Assembly (NCBI GenBank): GCA_963920705.1
Contig: OY987227.1
Span: forward strand, 21,787,434-21,851,433
Origin: Odiellus spinosus
Taxonomy: Eukaryota; Arthropoda; Arachnida; Opiliones; Phalangiidae
Reading direction: 5' to 3'
DNA length: 64,000 nt
Shown here: piece by piece, positions 49,389-61,816 of the stretch
How positions within the stretch are numbered: the first letter of the stretch is position 1
Layout of the letters: each line of letters opens with the position of its first letter
Position numbers and translations under genes: made by a program
The notes under the pieces: model-generated
Databases searched by the model: none
Told to the model about the DNA's origin: nothing
What the model saw: only the letters and a program-made list of their open reading frames with translations

Positions 49389-51241
49389 ACGCTACTGAAA
49401 TTGCAATGTAGAGCTCGTGAAAAATCTGTGACAGCCTTATAATACTACGTTCTGTAAAATTGAATTTCAATAGTGGCCGCTATAAAATTTATCTCTACTG
49501 AAGAGTTTAGAGCATTGAGATGAAAACTAGAGTTCATTTTCCAATTCCGTATAATTTAATTTCGCGTCGACACAGTTTTATTCAAATATGATACTTTATC
49601 ACTGTAGTATGAATAAAATAAATGGCGAGCGCGATGAGATAAAGTTTGGCGCATGACAAACCGCCTTTCTTCGAATAATTGATAAAGATATAAGTCCGTC
49701 ACTTAAGTTTTTAACAAATAATTCGTATGTAAACTTAGAATTTAAATATAACTAGACAGAGGAAATTATATTAAATGGCAACTAAATTCGCGATCGAAAC
49801 GTCGTCTGCTATTATAAGGTGTTATACCTAATGCATTTTTTAAATCAGTAATTTATACTGGTAATTTAAAGTTTTATATAATATTTAGTATTTAAATTTT
49901 TTTGGATTTTGATAAAAAAGGTAAAAAAGCTTAACAATTTAAATCTTTTACAATCAAGCCTTTTTTCAATAGTTAATCATGATTGGAAGGACATATGGAT
50001 GTTATTTGTCATGCCTGAGTCACTTTGTAATACCAAGTTAAATAATTTCGAGAATACCGGTAAAAATCCAAAGTTACGATAATTTACGAACCATACGGGT
50101 AACACATTCCTTAACAGGCGAAGTTTCGATCGCGAAAGGTTTAGAGAGTAAGAAGTAATAATGTGTGAGAAAAAAACGTGACATTTCGGCACAGCTCTAT
50201 CTTCCTACATTCTCTTGTTTCATAAACTAGTTTATAGATTACACTTAAACTAACACTAAGCACGTCCTGGTATAACTTAATTAAATCAGAGAGGCTGTTC
50301 CAAACCCAATAAAACTGTTCCAGCACTTTATTTTTGTAGTCTTAATGCACATCTCTCTCTCTACAGTCTTTCCTCTCTCAGTATAAAGTAATAATCAAAG
50401 AAGGAAACGAAGATTACGGCTCGTTAATCTATATAGAGGAAAGCGTTACATTTCACGTTTATATACCGGCATACACGAGTTGAAAAGAAAAGAAAAAAAG
50501 TAGTAAAAAGAATGAGAAAAGACAACCAACCGTTTCTTGCGCGATTATAGAACTTACAAATTATCTTCGGAGCTATAGTTTACGTTCAAAAGGATTTAAA
50601 GAAATGATAAAACACCGAAGCGGATTGATACATAATGACGAACCTCATAAAGATAAAAAGTAGTCGATCCAACTCATCTTCGACACGTGTATACGAGTGA
50701 AACTATACGTTCAAGAAATATATAAGAAGCAAAGAGCGAGAGAGAGAGAGAAAGGAAGAGGAAATAGATGAAATCTGGGACCAAACACGCCGAACCAGGG
50801 CGCAGGAGGATCTTATAGGGATGATAGAGGGTGAGACGTTTTCTGGACCGGAAGGATAAACCGCGGGAGATTTGACCGAAGGGAGATTTGACCGAAGGGA
50901 GAAGGAGTAAAAGAAGGGTGGGGGGAATACCACCATTCCCAGCATCTTCCGAGGAGCGAGATAAGCTACGATAGAACGCGCCAACCAAAATAAAAAGAAA
51001 TGCCAAAAAAGAATGATCTTTTTTGCCTTTTTTTTATATCGAGCAAAAGTCGACTCAGCGATGGGATGGGATGAGAGTACCCCCATTGGTACTCCGAACA
51101 CGGATGATAGATACTATATGAGGTATACTGGATTGGTCTTTGGTGAGAATTTGCCCTACTAAAGATCAAGATGCGATTTTCCCCTTTTTTTTTATTTACC
51201 AGCGTACGTATCTAATTTTTCCATTATTGTTTGTATATTAT
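49389..51241. other. Intergenic between two inverted family E copies
   Basis: No gene is recognised. A GAGAGAGAGA tract lies near 50738. GGGAGATTTGACCGAA is tandemly repeated about 2.5 times at 50865-50903. Confidence 0.5.
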
Positions 51242-51577
51242 CAGAAGCCGATGAAACCCTCCTTTGAAGTCTATTACTCCCGAGTCTTGTCTACCCCTCT
51301 CTGTATGGGTTAGTTTCAAAAAGCGCGATTCGTACGACTCCTAACGGTAGATGTTTTCGGAGCGGGAGTTCGTCGAGCGAATATCTCTAGCAGCCTTGGA
51401 GTTCGTCCAAAAACGTCGTCATTTGTGGAGAGAGAGAATTTCCAATTTTCCGTAGACAGGGGGGATGAAGTAGGACCCCTTCTAACTCGTAAAATTGGGA
51501 ATTTTACCCATACAGAGAGGAGCGCTATATGGAACATTAGAGTAGTAGGCTTCAAAGGAGGGTTTCATCGGCTTCTG
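51242..51577 (-). mobile_element. MITE family E copy 2, 7-bp target duplication
   Basis: It has the same length (336 bp) and the same termini as 49053-49388, but in the opposite orientation. ATATTAT flanks both sides (51235-51241 and 51578-51584). Confidence 0.92.
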
Positions 51578-53118
51578 ATATTATCTTATACAGAGTTTTT
51601 TCCAACCTTTCGTGTTTTATCCGATCTGTAACTTCCATAGCCATCCCACAAGGTTTCAAAACTAATTTTCATATAAAATTTGACAATATTTCCTATATAC
51701 CTAATTCCCAGAATATTTCCCAACATTATATTAATAGCCATTCACGCAATTTCCCCAACTCCACAATTTTCCTGACCTTATTTCCACAATTTTTATCAAA
51801 CTTAACAAAAATAATAAGATGTAATCTGACTGAATTTACAGCGATAATTAGTGTTAAATATTTTACATAAACACTGATATCGGCCACACAAAATGATACA
51901 AATTATTGATTTCCCAATATTTAAAACTGCAAAGAAAATTTTAAGACATTTCTTATACTATAATCTAGTACAGGGACCAAAGTCCAAAAATTTCTACTCC
52001 AGGGTCTTCGAAAGTATCAAGCATCCAAGCTCGTATAACGGGGCCGTAAAGAAAAAAGGAAAGAAACAGTTTCCAGACTAGCTTTTATGGAAAACGATGA
52101 AGCAGAAGAAGTCGCTTGCATTCGCACACACCTCAAATATACTACTCTTATGAGCCTTCCTCTTTCTTTTTCTTTCTTTCTTTGCACTATTCATTCCTTA
52201 TATAAGACTACATTCAGTAACAAGTTGAAATTTCAGCGCCTACAAAGTTCGTCTCCCTCTAACTTCATTGAAGTCAAAGAACATATTTAAGAGGGGTATT
52301 TGGTTTAGGCGTGCTGAAAATTTGAAATGATTTTGATCGGATACTTTTTACCTCTCTTTTCAAAGTGAAGTTGACAACCTGGATAAAACTAAGGCGAATT
52401 GATACACAATGTTAAACTATAAGTCAAGAGAAAGTAGTCGTTATATACCAACTTACCCCTTAAACACGATATAAGCTTTTATCCCAGGATATTTTGTAAA
52501 CTATAGCAAAGACTTTCGCGGATTTATACAAAATGTTAAACCTTTTAGTTGATAAAAATAGTGTTACGAACTTCTCTGTAGGTCACACTTTTTTTTTTCT
52601 TTTACGGTAAGACCAGGCCGTAACCTTTTTTCTTTCTCTCTCGCTCTCTGTCGGATTTCTGGGCTTCTTAGGCGAAGAGTTCTGACGGATCAAAAGAGGC
52701 GCGAGAAGCTTTTGCCTCAGCTTCTTCCGTCGCGCAAACACTCGCCCCATTCCCCACGAGGGAAAAAAAAATGCGCTTCATCGGTTCTCCTCCCCGTCAA
52801 TCCAACGGCAATCGAATATAACAACCCCCGGCGAACCATTCTCCCCCGCAAGAAATCTCCTTTTTCCTTTCTGATATAGGCTTATATACCCCAGCTATAG
52901 GCATCTATCAAAGAGAATGTCTGAGTGATAATGTCAAATTTTCGATAAGTATACCGCGGTAGGGTAAAGGTTAAAATATATTGGTGCAATCAAGAAATCA
53001 TTCAAGCACGCAAGAACCAGAAAATTCAGTGCAAGCTTTTAGTACCATCCTCGCATATTTTGTTGATAAAATCCGTCTGCTATTCGCTCGCTCACCCCTC
53101 TAGTGCACACCCAGGCGT
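51578..53118. other. Intergenic, no gene seen
   Basis: AT-rich sequence. Pyrimidine-rich stretches occur near 52160 and 52620. Nothing else is recognised. Confidence 0.5.
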
Positions 53119-53250
53119 TCAGTGGCGACGACCGGATATTTTTATCACGAAGGCTAAACCATTTTCGGGCCCCCGTAGGGTCTAGGCCATTTAATTAATT
53201 TAGGGGGCCCCATCAATTAGAATTTGAGGCCCCTATGAAATTTAGAGACA
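53119..53250. mobile_element. Possible hAT-type fragment
   Basis: CAGTGGCGACGACCGG resembles hAT termini. It is followed by a run of GGGCCCC/GGCCCC phrases that are out of character for the region. No right terminus or duplication was found. Confidence 0.25.
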
Positions 53251-55264
53251 GAAGGATAATATTTCTAAGGTATGCCTTGTAGTTTCACAAGAATCGTTTC
53301 GGATTTTATACTGCATTACTTTTGAATTATGTACTGTCACGAATCAATACCAAGTATGCGAGGATGGGTTTTGAAATTGTTTATGCTTAACACTCTCCTA
53401 AAACTTTGGCCCTGAGAAACAATGAAAACAACATTTTCCCACTTTGGATAAAATTATATTTGACATTTAAAGCAGCAGCCCTCTTAAAAAAATGTACACA
53501 CTTTCGAATATAAATAAACGAATAAAAATCTTAAAACATAATTAAGGGTTGATCGCTCCAAGTAATCGGCGTACAAACACGTAACCTTAACTGCACTGAG
53601 TACATATTTAGCATTACCAAATTAACATACGCGTCCATTTTTTTGATCTCATTTCTACTAACGGAACCAAATATAGAAGGGATTAACTATGGAAGGATCC
53701 AACGACTGCTTCAGGGTTTAGTCTAAACGTTGGCTTTACCATATTCGTACTCCGACGCGCATGCTTATCAGCAATGCTGTGCCGTATCTTCATTCCAACT
53801 TTTAACCCAGGCTTGATATATAGTTTTAAAACAATTCCCATAAAAATAGCACTAAAAAACTAACCATCCAGCACCTTTAGATTAAGTTTTTCGAACCTTT
53901 CCCTGAAGCTTAACACTTTGCCATCCTTAATATCTATTAAAGTCAACGGCGAGTATAGTGGATGTTTAAAAAAATGTTAACTAATGTTTTTGACAGGATT
54001 CTTTATTTTATAGTTTCTAAACTTAAGTTACCCGAAACACGTACTTCTATAGTTTTTAAATAAAATCTTAACTCCATCTCTACTCCAAGCGGTTCTTCTT
54101 TTTATAGAAATATTAATAATATGGCAAACTGTACTCTACTCCATTGAGACTCCCTTTAAACTGTACATAAATCTTCGGTCACTTCAACAAGATAAATCAT
54201 TTTCTTCGGCTAACACTCTCGCAATTTCTTGCCTAATACAATGGCAAAGGAACTAATTCTTAAAAAATCGGTTCACCCGCTTCGTTTCCTCTCCTCTCCT
54301 CTCTAGTTTACTTAAAAAAAGGAAGCGGAAGGAATAAGAGAGATTGAGACTGAACCCGAGTACAAGTGAAGCCCAAAGAGAGAAAGAAAATCAATTGCTT
54401 TTTTATTTTTTCGAATCGAGCTCGGGTTACTGTTATTTTATTTTATTTTATTTTTCTTTAAATGAGAACAAGACGGATAATGGGTTATTAATGTTTTCCT
54501 ATCTTATCATTACGAAGTTTTCATTGTGGATTAACTGCGCGGTTAAATTATCTTAATGATGTCCCGCTAAATGTTAAAATGGAATTCAAATATATTTGTA
54601 GGGCCTAAGGTTTAAATGGAAACTTAATATTTCAGCCTTCAACAGCGCTGATAATGTCTTAACATTAAGAGAATAGGCCTGCGTTTGACGCCCAAGACTT
54701 TTGAATTTAGCTATAGATGTGTGAGTGGCGGACATCGCGTACTCACCCAAAAACACAGGCCAAAAGGAACCACCCACGTAATTTTATTAATATTTCCTTA
54801 GTGTCTACCCTCTCCTCTTATACCCTTCTGGTTTAACAAGATTTTCGATTTCTCTCTTATTAAAAATATAAGGTTGTGAATGCGTAATGCTGCATGGTGG
54901 ACGGGAATGCTAAAATAAATATCAATTCACTCATAGTACCAATTAATATAATTACCCTAGCGAGAGCGAAAAGGAAGGGACTTTATTACTCTATGCACTT
55001 AAATTTTGTTCTCATGTTGGTATTCATTAGAGAAACCAAGAGTGTATACGTAAGAGTTTCGCGTCGTATCCAAATAACTGACGTAATTGTGGTCTAAAAG
55101 TTCCTCCTATATTGTAATAATATAAAAATATGCCAGATGCTAATCAAATAAATGGACACTTGTACAATAAACGAATTGAGAAATCAGACAGAGAATCAAT
55201 GAGAGGCACGCCACCATGATGTGTAAAAATATAAATGTTAAAGTGTAACAACAGGGGGTGGTAT
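53251..55264. other. Intergenic, no gene seen
   Basis: A (TTTTA)n microsatellite lies at about 54434-54458. No gene is recognised. Confidence 0.5.
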
Positions 55265-55572
55265 CATGGATTAATCAATCTCACAGGGATAATTCACTCT
55301 GGTAAAATGATTGTTCGAATCGAACCCTGGTGACAAAAATTATCTACACCGGAAGTTCTAGCTACCGATACACGGGGTGAAATATTGAAGGGGAAAAAAC
55401 TCTAAAGCAGACGATGCTCTCATGGATTACTTCCGGATTTGTATCGGTAAGGGGGTAAAATTGAGGGGCCGGATAAAATGTCTGGCAGCCATATTTGAAA
55501 CAAACATCTTCAACTACTAGTATAGCAAATCGTACCAGAGTAAATTATCCCTGTGAGGTTCATTAATCCATG
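55265..55572. mobile_element. MITE family G, 7-bp target duplication
   Basis: A 308-bp non-coding element. The left end CATGGATTAATCAATCTCAC, continuing with AGGGATAATTCACTCTGGTA, is answered by an inverted right end ending TTCATTAATCCATG. About 40 bp pair with a few mismatches. GTGGTAT flanks both sides (55258-55264 and 55573-55579). Confidence 0.9.
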
Positions 55573-57186
55573 GTGGTATAAACCTCTAGTTTCGCAGAAG
55601 TTTTAGCTTTTGCGCTCCACTTAGAATTGCCTGTTGGCATTTTTAATTTTACCCAGCATGGGCACCGTGTAGTATCAAAATTGGTCTATTCTTGATGCCG
55701 TTTTTGTTAAAATTCCAATTTAATAGTTAGAAGAGCAAAGAAATCAGAAGTTTGAAAGGGATAGAAAAAGAAAAATTAAATTGATTTAAAAAAAATACTT
55801 CGTTTTTGGTTACTTCAACTATATAGTGCACTTGCAACGGTAAAAGTTTCAAAATTGTTTAAAATTAGATTCACGTGTCGGAACTAAAAAGTCCTAACAG
55901 AAAACAGCTTAAATACCCAATGGGCAAAAGCACTATAAAAAAAGATGTCGAGAATCGGAATTGGTACCCTAAGGGTACAAAAAAAAAAAATAAAAAAGCT
56001 GTTTTCTTTAAAACACAAAGTTCGATTGGTCTCTACGAATTGATCTTTTTAAGATATATAAAAAGCCTTAGGCCTTTTCTTTTGCTCATCATGAATTTTT
56101 CATTTTTTTTTCGTCCCTCTATATCTGCTCGAGAAATATGTATATTTTAACTTTTTCTCAGAAAGTAGAAAAAATAATGATTCGACGCAATAGACTCAAC
56201 TGAGTGGAACAAGAGATATGTTGGACGAAAGGAGGTATTATAAGTATATTCAAAAGTCTATCATTTAATTCTATAAAAGTAAACAACGCCTTAATAATAG
56301 ACAAAAACGTCATCACTGTCTGGTTCGAGTGGTTTGGCGTCTTCCTATATATTTTGAGTCGGGATTGAGGGACGGAATTCATTTAGATAACTGCTTTTCT
56401 TTGAAATTCTGTCACTAAATTGAAGCTTATAACATGTGCAGGGTAAAAATTTCGATCTAATTTATACATATGTATAAATTAGGGTCAGTATAAAATCTCC
56501 CTTTTTAGCTTTGCAACAATTTTGTGTCAAAATGATCCACGATTTTCTCAGATAATTATTAGTTTCCCGTAGTTTTTTTTGACTTAAAATCAATTTCCTT
56601 GATATTTTCATACTTTTTCCGATGTTTGTACGAACCCTGATTAACCAAACGGTCATTTAAAATTATATATATTATATAATTAATCAAGAACGCTCATTAA
56701 ATCGATAGAATATAACTATATGTTGTAGACATCTCTCTCTCACTCTCAAAAATCTCGATACACAGTAAGAATCTTATAATCGAAAGCCTTGGGACTTAAA
56801 AAGCAAGAGAAAACAGGAAGAGCTTTTCCAAGAAAAGGAAAAAGAGAGGTACGAGTGAAACTTCGTTCATTTTAACGATCAAAAAACCTATATAGAGATA
56901 TATCTATATATAGACTTATTAACCGTATAGATTCTTGATGATTCTTGGAATAGCTGGCTGGCGTTAGAGTAGGGTAGCGGAGAGTGGGTTTTTGATCCTG
57001 GCACGTACACAGCCCAGGGGGATTTCTTCTATATACTTCTAACGAAAAAGAGAGATCATGTTTTTATTCGAGATCACTTTCAACTCGGGATTCCAGACAT
57101 ACACGGAATAGTTCAATGAAGCTGTTCGTACACAATATGAAAATATAATTTCTAATATTCTCCCCCATTTTTTCAAACTATATCAC
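55573..57186. other. Intergenic, no gene seen
   Basis: AT-rich sequence with a TATATA-rich stretch near 56890-56915. No gene is recognised. Confidence 0.5.
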
Positions 57187-57260
57187 TGGTAAATCATGCT
57201 TCAAGTTTACAACAAGGCATATTATGATTGGTATGTGGTTCTGAAAGTTTTGTCGTCAGA
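57187..57260. repeat. Solo arm of the 44922-45332 element
   Basis: It begins GGTAAATCATGCTTCAAG and includes GGTATGTGGTTCTGAAAG. It is an inverted match to 45258-45330. Confidence 0.65.
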
Positions 57261-57509
57261 GGTTTTACGCTAAATCCATTTATACGAATTGCGAGAGTCC
57301 ATATTATTATATTTATAAAGCAGTGTTATATCTTGAAGATAATAATGGGGGATAAAGTAATCTCCATTGAAAAACTAAGAGTACTTGACTTTCTCCACGC
57401 GCCAAGAGAGGTGGAATTGCAGTATTGAGTATTGGCTGTATTAAACCATGGAACTTAGTTAATTAGTTCCATGTTTTAAGAAACTGTAAATCTACGTTAA
57501 TCCCTTGGT

Positions 57510-57593
57510 ATTGACGTCACACGTCTGACGTCAAAACACATCCTTTGGCTTATATTTGCTTACGCTTACCAATTAGGTTTGTGTGACGTCAAT
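57510..57593. promoter_or_regulatory. Cluster of three CRE-like sites within an inverted repeat
   Basis: TGACGTCA occurs at 57512-57519, 57526-57533 and 57584-57591. The outer two lie in a perfect 13-bp inverted pair (ATTGACGTCACAC with its complement). No gene is recognised nearby, so this may be a small foldback repeat rather than a working promoter element. Confidence 0.4.
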
Positions 57594-58179
57594 GACAATG
57601 ACACGTGGTATTTTTGAAATATAAGTGTAGGGTGGCACCCCCAAGAGATGGGAGAAAATGGACAATAGGAAAAGGTTTAATATAGTTATAGAAAAGCTGT
57701 CAGTATTTAAAATTTATTTGTTTTATAATTGGATTCAAATTAATGAGGTGTTCTGGATTTTGGGGGCAAATGATGAGAGTCCTTATAAAGGCCGGCAACG
57801 AATTCTGGATATACATTTTCAAATTTACACCGTTTTCCTTACAGATATTTGAAGTATTAGCCCGAAAGCAATTTACTTGATATTTTCGAAAGTTATTTTC
57901 AGATATGGACCCTGAAATTTGTTCCGTACACAGTAAAGGATATACTTTTCCTATACATATAGCCTAGTATATATTGTAGAAGTTGATTTCGAGAAAAATC
58001 TAGTCTCTATGGTTACCGTGATCGCTGGCTCAAAATCTGATAGTAATAACGCTATACGTTGTCCTTCTTACCTTCGATATACATGAAATACTCCTAGCTT
58101 ATCATAACCTCGTCCGAGCGGGAAAACATTGTAGCAAGGCTAATCACAATACGATAATGTTCGAATTTCCAGCCCTTTA
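57594..58179. other. Intergenic, no gene seen
   Basis: Nothing is recognised. Confidence 0.5.
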
Positions 58180-58436
58180 ATTACGGCCGAATTAAGTGAT
58201 TTGGCGGCCGGGGGCAAAAATTATACGCGCCCCTAATTTCACTCGGGGGAAAGAATTATTCATTGCGCCCCTTCAATAGCTTCGCACCAAAAAAATCAAT
58301 TCAAATTCAATAACTATCGTCAAGTTTTTCCAAATTTTAGTAAAATAATCGCTCGGATTTGTGTTTCAAAATATTTCTTGGGCACCCCCATTAGGCTAGA
58401 ACTCGGGGGCAGGTGCCCCCTCTGCCCCCCTTAGTC
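58180..58436. mobile_element. hAT-like relic
   Basis: The right end, read in complement, starts CAGGACCGGACTAAGGGG, a typical hAT-style terminus. The left part (GGCCGAATTAAGTG, then GGCCGGGGGC) is a diverged inverted partner. G/C-rich GCCCC phrases fill the ends. No intact target duplication and no coding frame were found. Confidence 0.45.
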
Positions 58437-58675
58437 CGGTCCTGTCTCTACCTATAATTACCAACCAATACTTGTATCAATTGAGAGACCAGACGAAACA
58501 AACTAGGTAAGCTTAAATCTTTGTTCAAATATAACAAGAAATTATAAGCTGAAAGTATTTGAAAATAAATCTAGATGAAGTCACTTCCAATGTGTATCAA
58601 CCCGCCTCGCTAATAGTAATTAAGCCAACTTCTAAGAAGTATAACATTTTAAATAATCTAGAATGAAATTTAAAA
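58437..58675. other. Intergenic, no gene seen
   Basis: Nothing is recognised. Confidence 0.45.
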
Positions 58676-58933
58676 AGCTGGATTCATGGAGATCCCGAAT
58701 TTATTCGTATAGAAGGTCATCGACCAATGAGCAAAGGCCCGTCGTTAAGGCGAGATCTCCCATGAGATTTCCAATAACATTCTATTGGTCGCATCAATCT
58801 CCACGAATCCAGCTTAGCCTAATTTGGGGGTAAGTTATAAATTCATTTCGAATTTAATATAGGTTTGTAAAAAACATTAACAATAAGGAATCGATAAAAA
58901 AGCACTTGTTATTAGGTTGCATTCTCCCTTGAA
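58676..58933. mobile_element. Family B right two-thirds
   Basis: It contains the palindromic centre (GGATTCATGGAGATCCCGA with GATCTCCACGAATCC), GGAATCGATAAAAAAGCACTT and the terminal GTTGCATTCTCCCT. The left arm is missing. Confidence 0.7.
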
Positions 58934-60409
58934 ACGATTCCAGAATACAGATATTACTACACTATTAACTGCTTGTTAACTAATGAAAGCTTCCACTATT
59001 TACAATGTTTTAGCACTCAACTAGGTATTTTTACCCCAGTACCGGTAGATATACCTATATATAATCTACTCAAACTCCGAGAGTATTTTTCTTGGAAGAT
59101 TAGGGGTTATTTTCCGTAAGTAGACGTATGGGATTATGTTGTTTTGGGAAAGTGGTTCGAGAAAAATGCATAGCCATCATCTCGGATGAAAAACCAAATG
59201 TCAACAAAAAAATATATAAGGAACCAGTTTTACCATAAATTATAAGTTATATACTCGAGTTTCCTCTTAAATCAATAAATTTTGAAAATGAAACAACAGT
59301 TTCATTTATGTTTGGAACTTTAACTTGTTCCGCTTGTTTATGTAACAGAATCGTTTCTGTAGACGTCACGGTCTAAGGCGGAGAATTTTGCCTGACGCAA
59401 GTCTTGACGTCCGCAGTGACGATATCAAAAACAAAAGGGAATGTATCTATTAGCATTCTAAAAAACGTACTCGAGTTTTTTTACAAGTATTGGACAAGTT
59501 TTAATTTTTTAAATAATTTCCTAAGTTTAATTAAGGTTGAATTTCCGTGAATGGACAATTATGAGTTCAAAGACAGATTTCAAACGCGACCTCTCTCGCC
59601 ACATGAAGTTTCTTTTTTTTTTTTTTTTTCGTATTAAATTTATGATTGGTCCAATTTTTACTTTCGCTGAAATTCAAATCTAATCATACTTGAGAAATTA
59701 AAATTAGGCATTAAAATTAGAGCTCGGAATTCGTATACTTTTTAATAATTGGATAAAATCTACTAAATTCTGATGTAACTATATCAGCAGTTTGATTAAA
59801 AATAAACTATTTTTCATTCGATTTAACTTATTCGAAGATAAACATAATCCATAGCCGTTTTATTCCAAAAAGATTATTATCCGGGTGATAAAAAATTCAA
59901 AATTTATTTTGGTGAAAAATGATGAATAAAAAGATTTAAAATCTTAGTTTCCTTGCTTTATTTATATCCTTCAAATTAAAAGTCAATTTGAAATAGTTTT
60001 CTTATATTTTAGACTAATTCTGGAAATGTGAAATTTTTTTCTTATCCATCGTTATACGTTTGAATACGAGTAATTTGTTCGTAGATAAAGCGCCAAATGC
60101 CTCTCTTCGGGTAAACCTTATACATTTAACAATTAAATTAAATTTTTTAGAAACAATTTATCCAAAAAGAAAATATCTGAAAATATACGAATAACAGAAG
60201 ATAATGGATATTCGATTACGAGCTCTAATTAAAATGGCGATTAAAATTGTAGAAAGATGCTCCTAATCATGATTCGCGTGGCGTATTCTTATTCATTTTC
60301 ACCTCGCAGATTCCATTTAAAATAATTAAACTCGAGAGACTTATAAAATCCACGTGAAAATTGTGTGGTTTTCAGTAAAGTTAAGTCTACGGGATACGAG
60401 GGGAAGTTC
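58934..60409. other. Intergenic, no gene seen
   Basis: AT-rich sequence with a poly(T) run near 59611-59629. Nothing else is recognised. Confidence 0.5.
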
Positions 60410-60416
60410 GTAACAG

Positions 60417-60834
60417 CAGAGGTATATAATAACCCCCTTCGGGGTGAAGTATGAAAGGTAGGCAAAATCGACGAACAACAAGTGCCCGGCGTAAATCGCG
60501 GCGGATCGACACACCGCTTTACTCCCAAAAAAATAGTTACACCATTTTGAGCCTCACTAAATTTTCCCTACGCACACTTCCGGAACTTGCGAGCTGAAGT
60601 CAACCTTCGACTCCATTTTAACAGACAGCCTGACTCCTGAGACAGGAAGTTCTAAACACAAATCGAGCAGTCTTGTTTATACAAAGAATATTTACTAGAG
60701 TAGCGACATTGAGAAGTCCAGCGCGAGCTAGTGGCCTAGATAGTCAGAGAGGGCTCTTGTTGTTCGTGATTTTTAGCATTGGTAGTATAGGGGCTTTCAT
60801 ACTTCCCCCCGAAGGGGATTATTATATACCTCTG
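60417..60834. mobile_element. MITE family A copy 2, 7-bp target duplication
   Basis: A 418-bp element nearly identical to 2540-2958 in the same orientation. It differs by a few substitutions and 1-3 bp indels. GTAACAG flanks both sides (60410-60416 and 60835-60841). An open frame across it (60673-60948) is fortuitous. Confidence 0.92.
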
Positions 60835-60841
60835 GTAACAG

Positions 60842-61635
60842 CTAGAGCTCGCCAAAGGGACCAATTAAGTCAAAATCGACTAACACATTCACCCCTTTTC
60901 GAAGTAAATGTGCCCTTTTCACGACGATTTGAATTTCAAAGGAGCTAGAAACGGCGAAACTCAATTTAAATATTTGGTCAGATTTCATTGACTTGACTAT
61001 ATTATCAAAGTATAGGCCGAATTAAGAGACTTTAGAGAAGTTCAAATAATAGCGCTTTAGTATAAGTTTAATATTCTCAGTACTGGTTGAAATCGCTTAC
61101 ATTATTAAATCCTAACAAAGCTTGAATTCAGTTATACATTTATACCAGAATACCATCAGTACCAAAAAGGGTTAACATAAAATTATTCCATTTCATTTCG
61201 AGGTCAATTTAGAGGCCAAAGGATAACGAAATTGGTAAAATAAATAGTGAAAGTGAAAATTATTTCTATTCTGATTCTAATAATGAGACAAGTTTGCGTA
61301 ATAAAACATTCAGGAAATGTGTCTTTGAATTGTACAAAAAAACTTCAAAACCTTCTGATTTTAGCATTAGATTAAAAGGAAAACCTCTGACTAATCAAAA
61401 GACCTTTCGCTGTAAATCCGAGCGATATGTGCTACGTCACACTCTTTGAATAGCGCCAAACCTCGTTATTTTCAATTATTTTCAAGCCCACAATCGTGCT
61501 TATTATTTGATGAAACCAAAGGTGGGGTAATCTTTGAATTTGTAAAAGTTTAATTGAATGCCAAAATTTTAATATTTCCCATTTTTTGCACAATTTACTT
61601 CTTGAATGCTTTAATAAGTGAAGTCTTTTTTTCAG
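60842..61635. other. Intergenic, no gene seen
   Basis: Nothing is recognised. Confidence 0.5.
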
Positions 61636-61816
61636 AAGCCGTGTCCACACTAGAGACATTGAACCGTTTTTAACCGTTTTGAAATGAACAGATTATTAAA
61701 CTTTGGGGTCCAGGTTAAAAATATTATCTCAATAAATGTGATTAAATGCTTAAATATTCAATTTGAACATTTAAAATGTCTAAATTGGTTTCAAAGTCTC
61801 TAGTATGAACGTGGCT
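61636..61816. mobile_element. Short family D-like MITE with both ends
   Basis: About 181 bp. AAGCCGTGTCCACACTAGAG at the left is answered by the inverted CTCTAGTATGAACGTGGCTT at the right. The inner similarity continues (GACATTGAACC with GGTTTCAAAGTC). It is non-coding. No target duplication is apparent. Confidence 0.7.

Noticed and set aside
55300..55330. B-box-like GGTTCGATTCGAA on the minus strand, suggesting a tRNA
   Set aside because: It lies inside the family G MITE and no cloverleaf can be drawn around it.
60673..60948. 91-codon frame
   Set aside because: It runs across the right half and terminus of the family A MITE into the flank; the other copy of the element does not support it.
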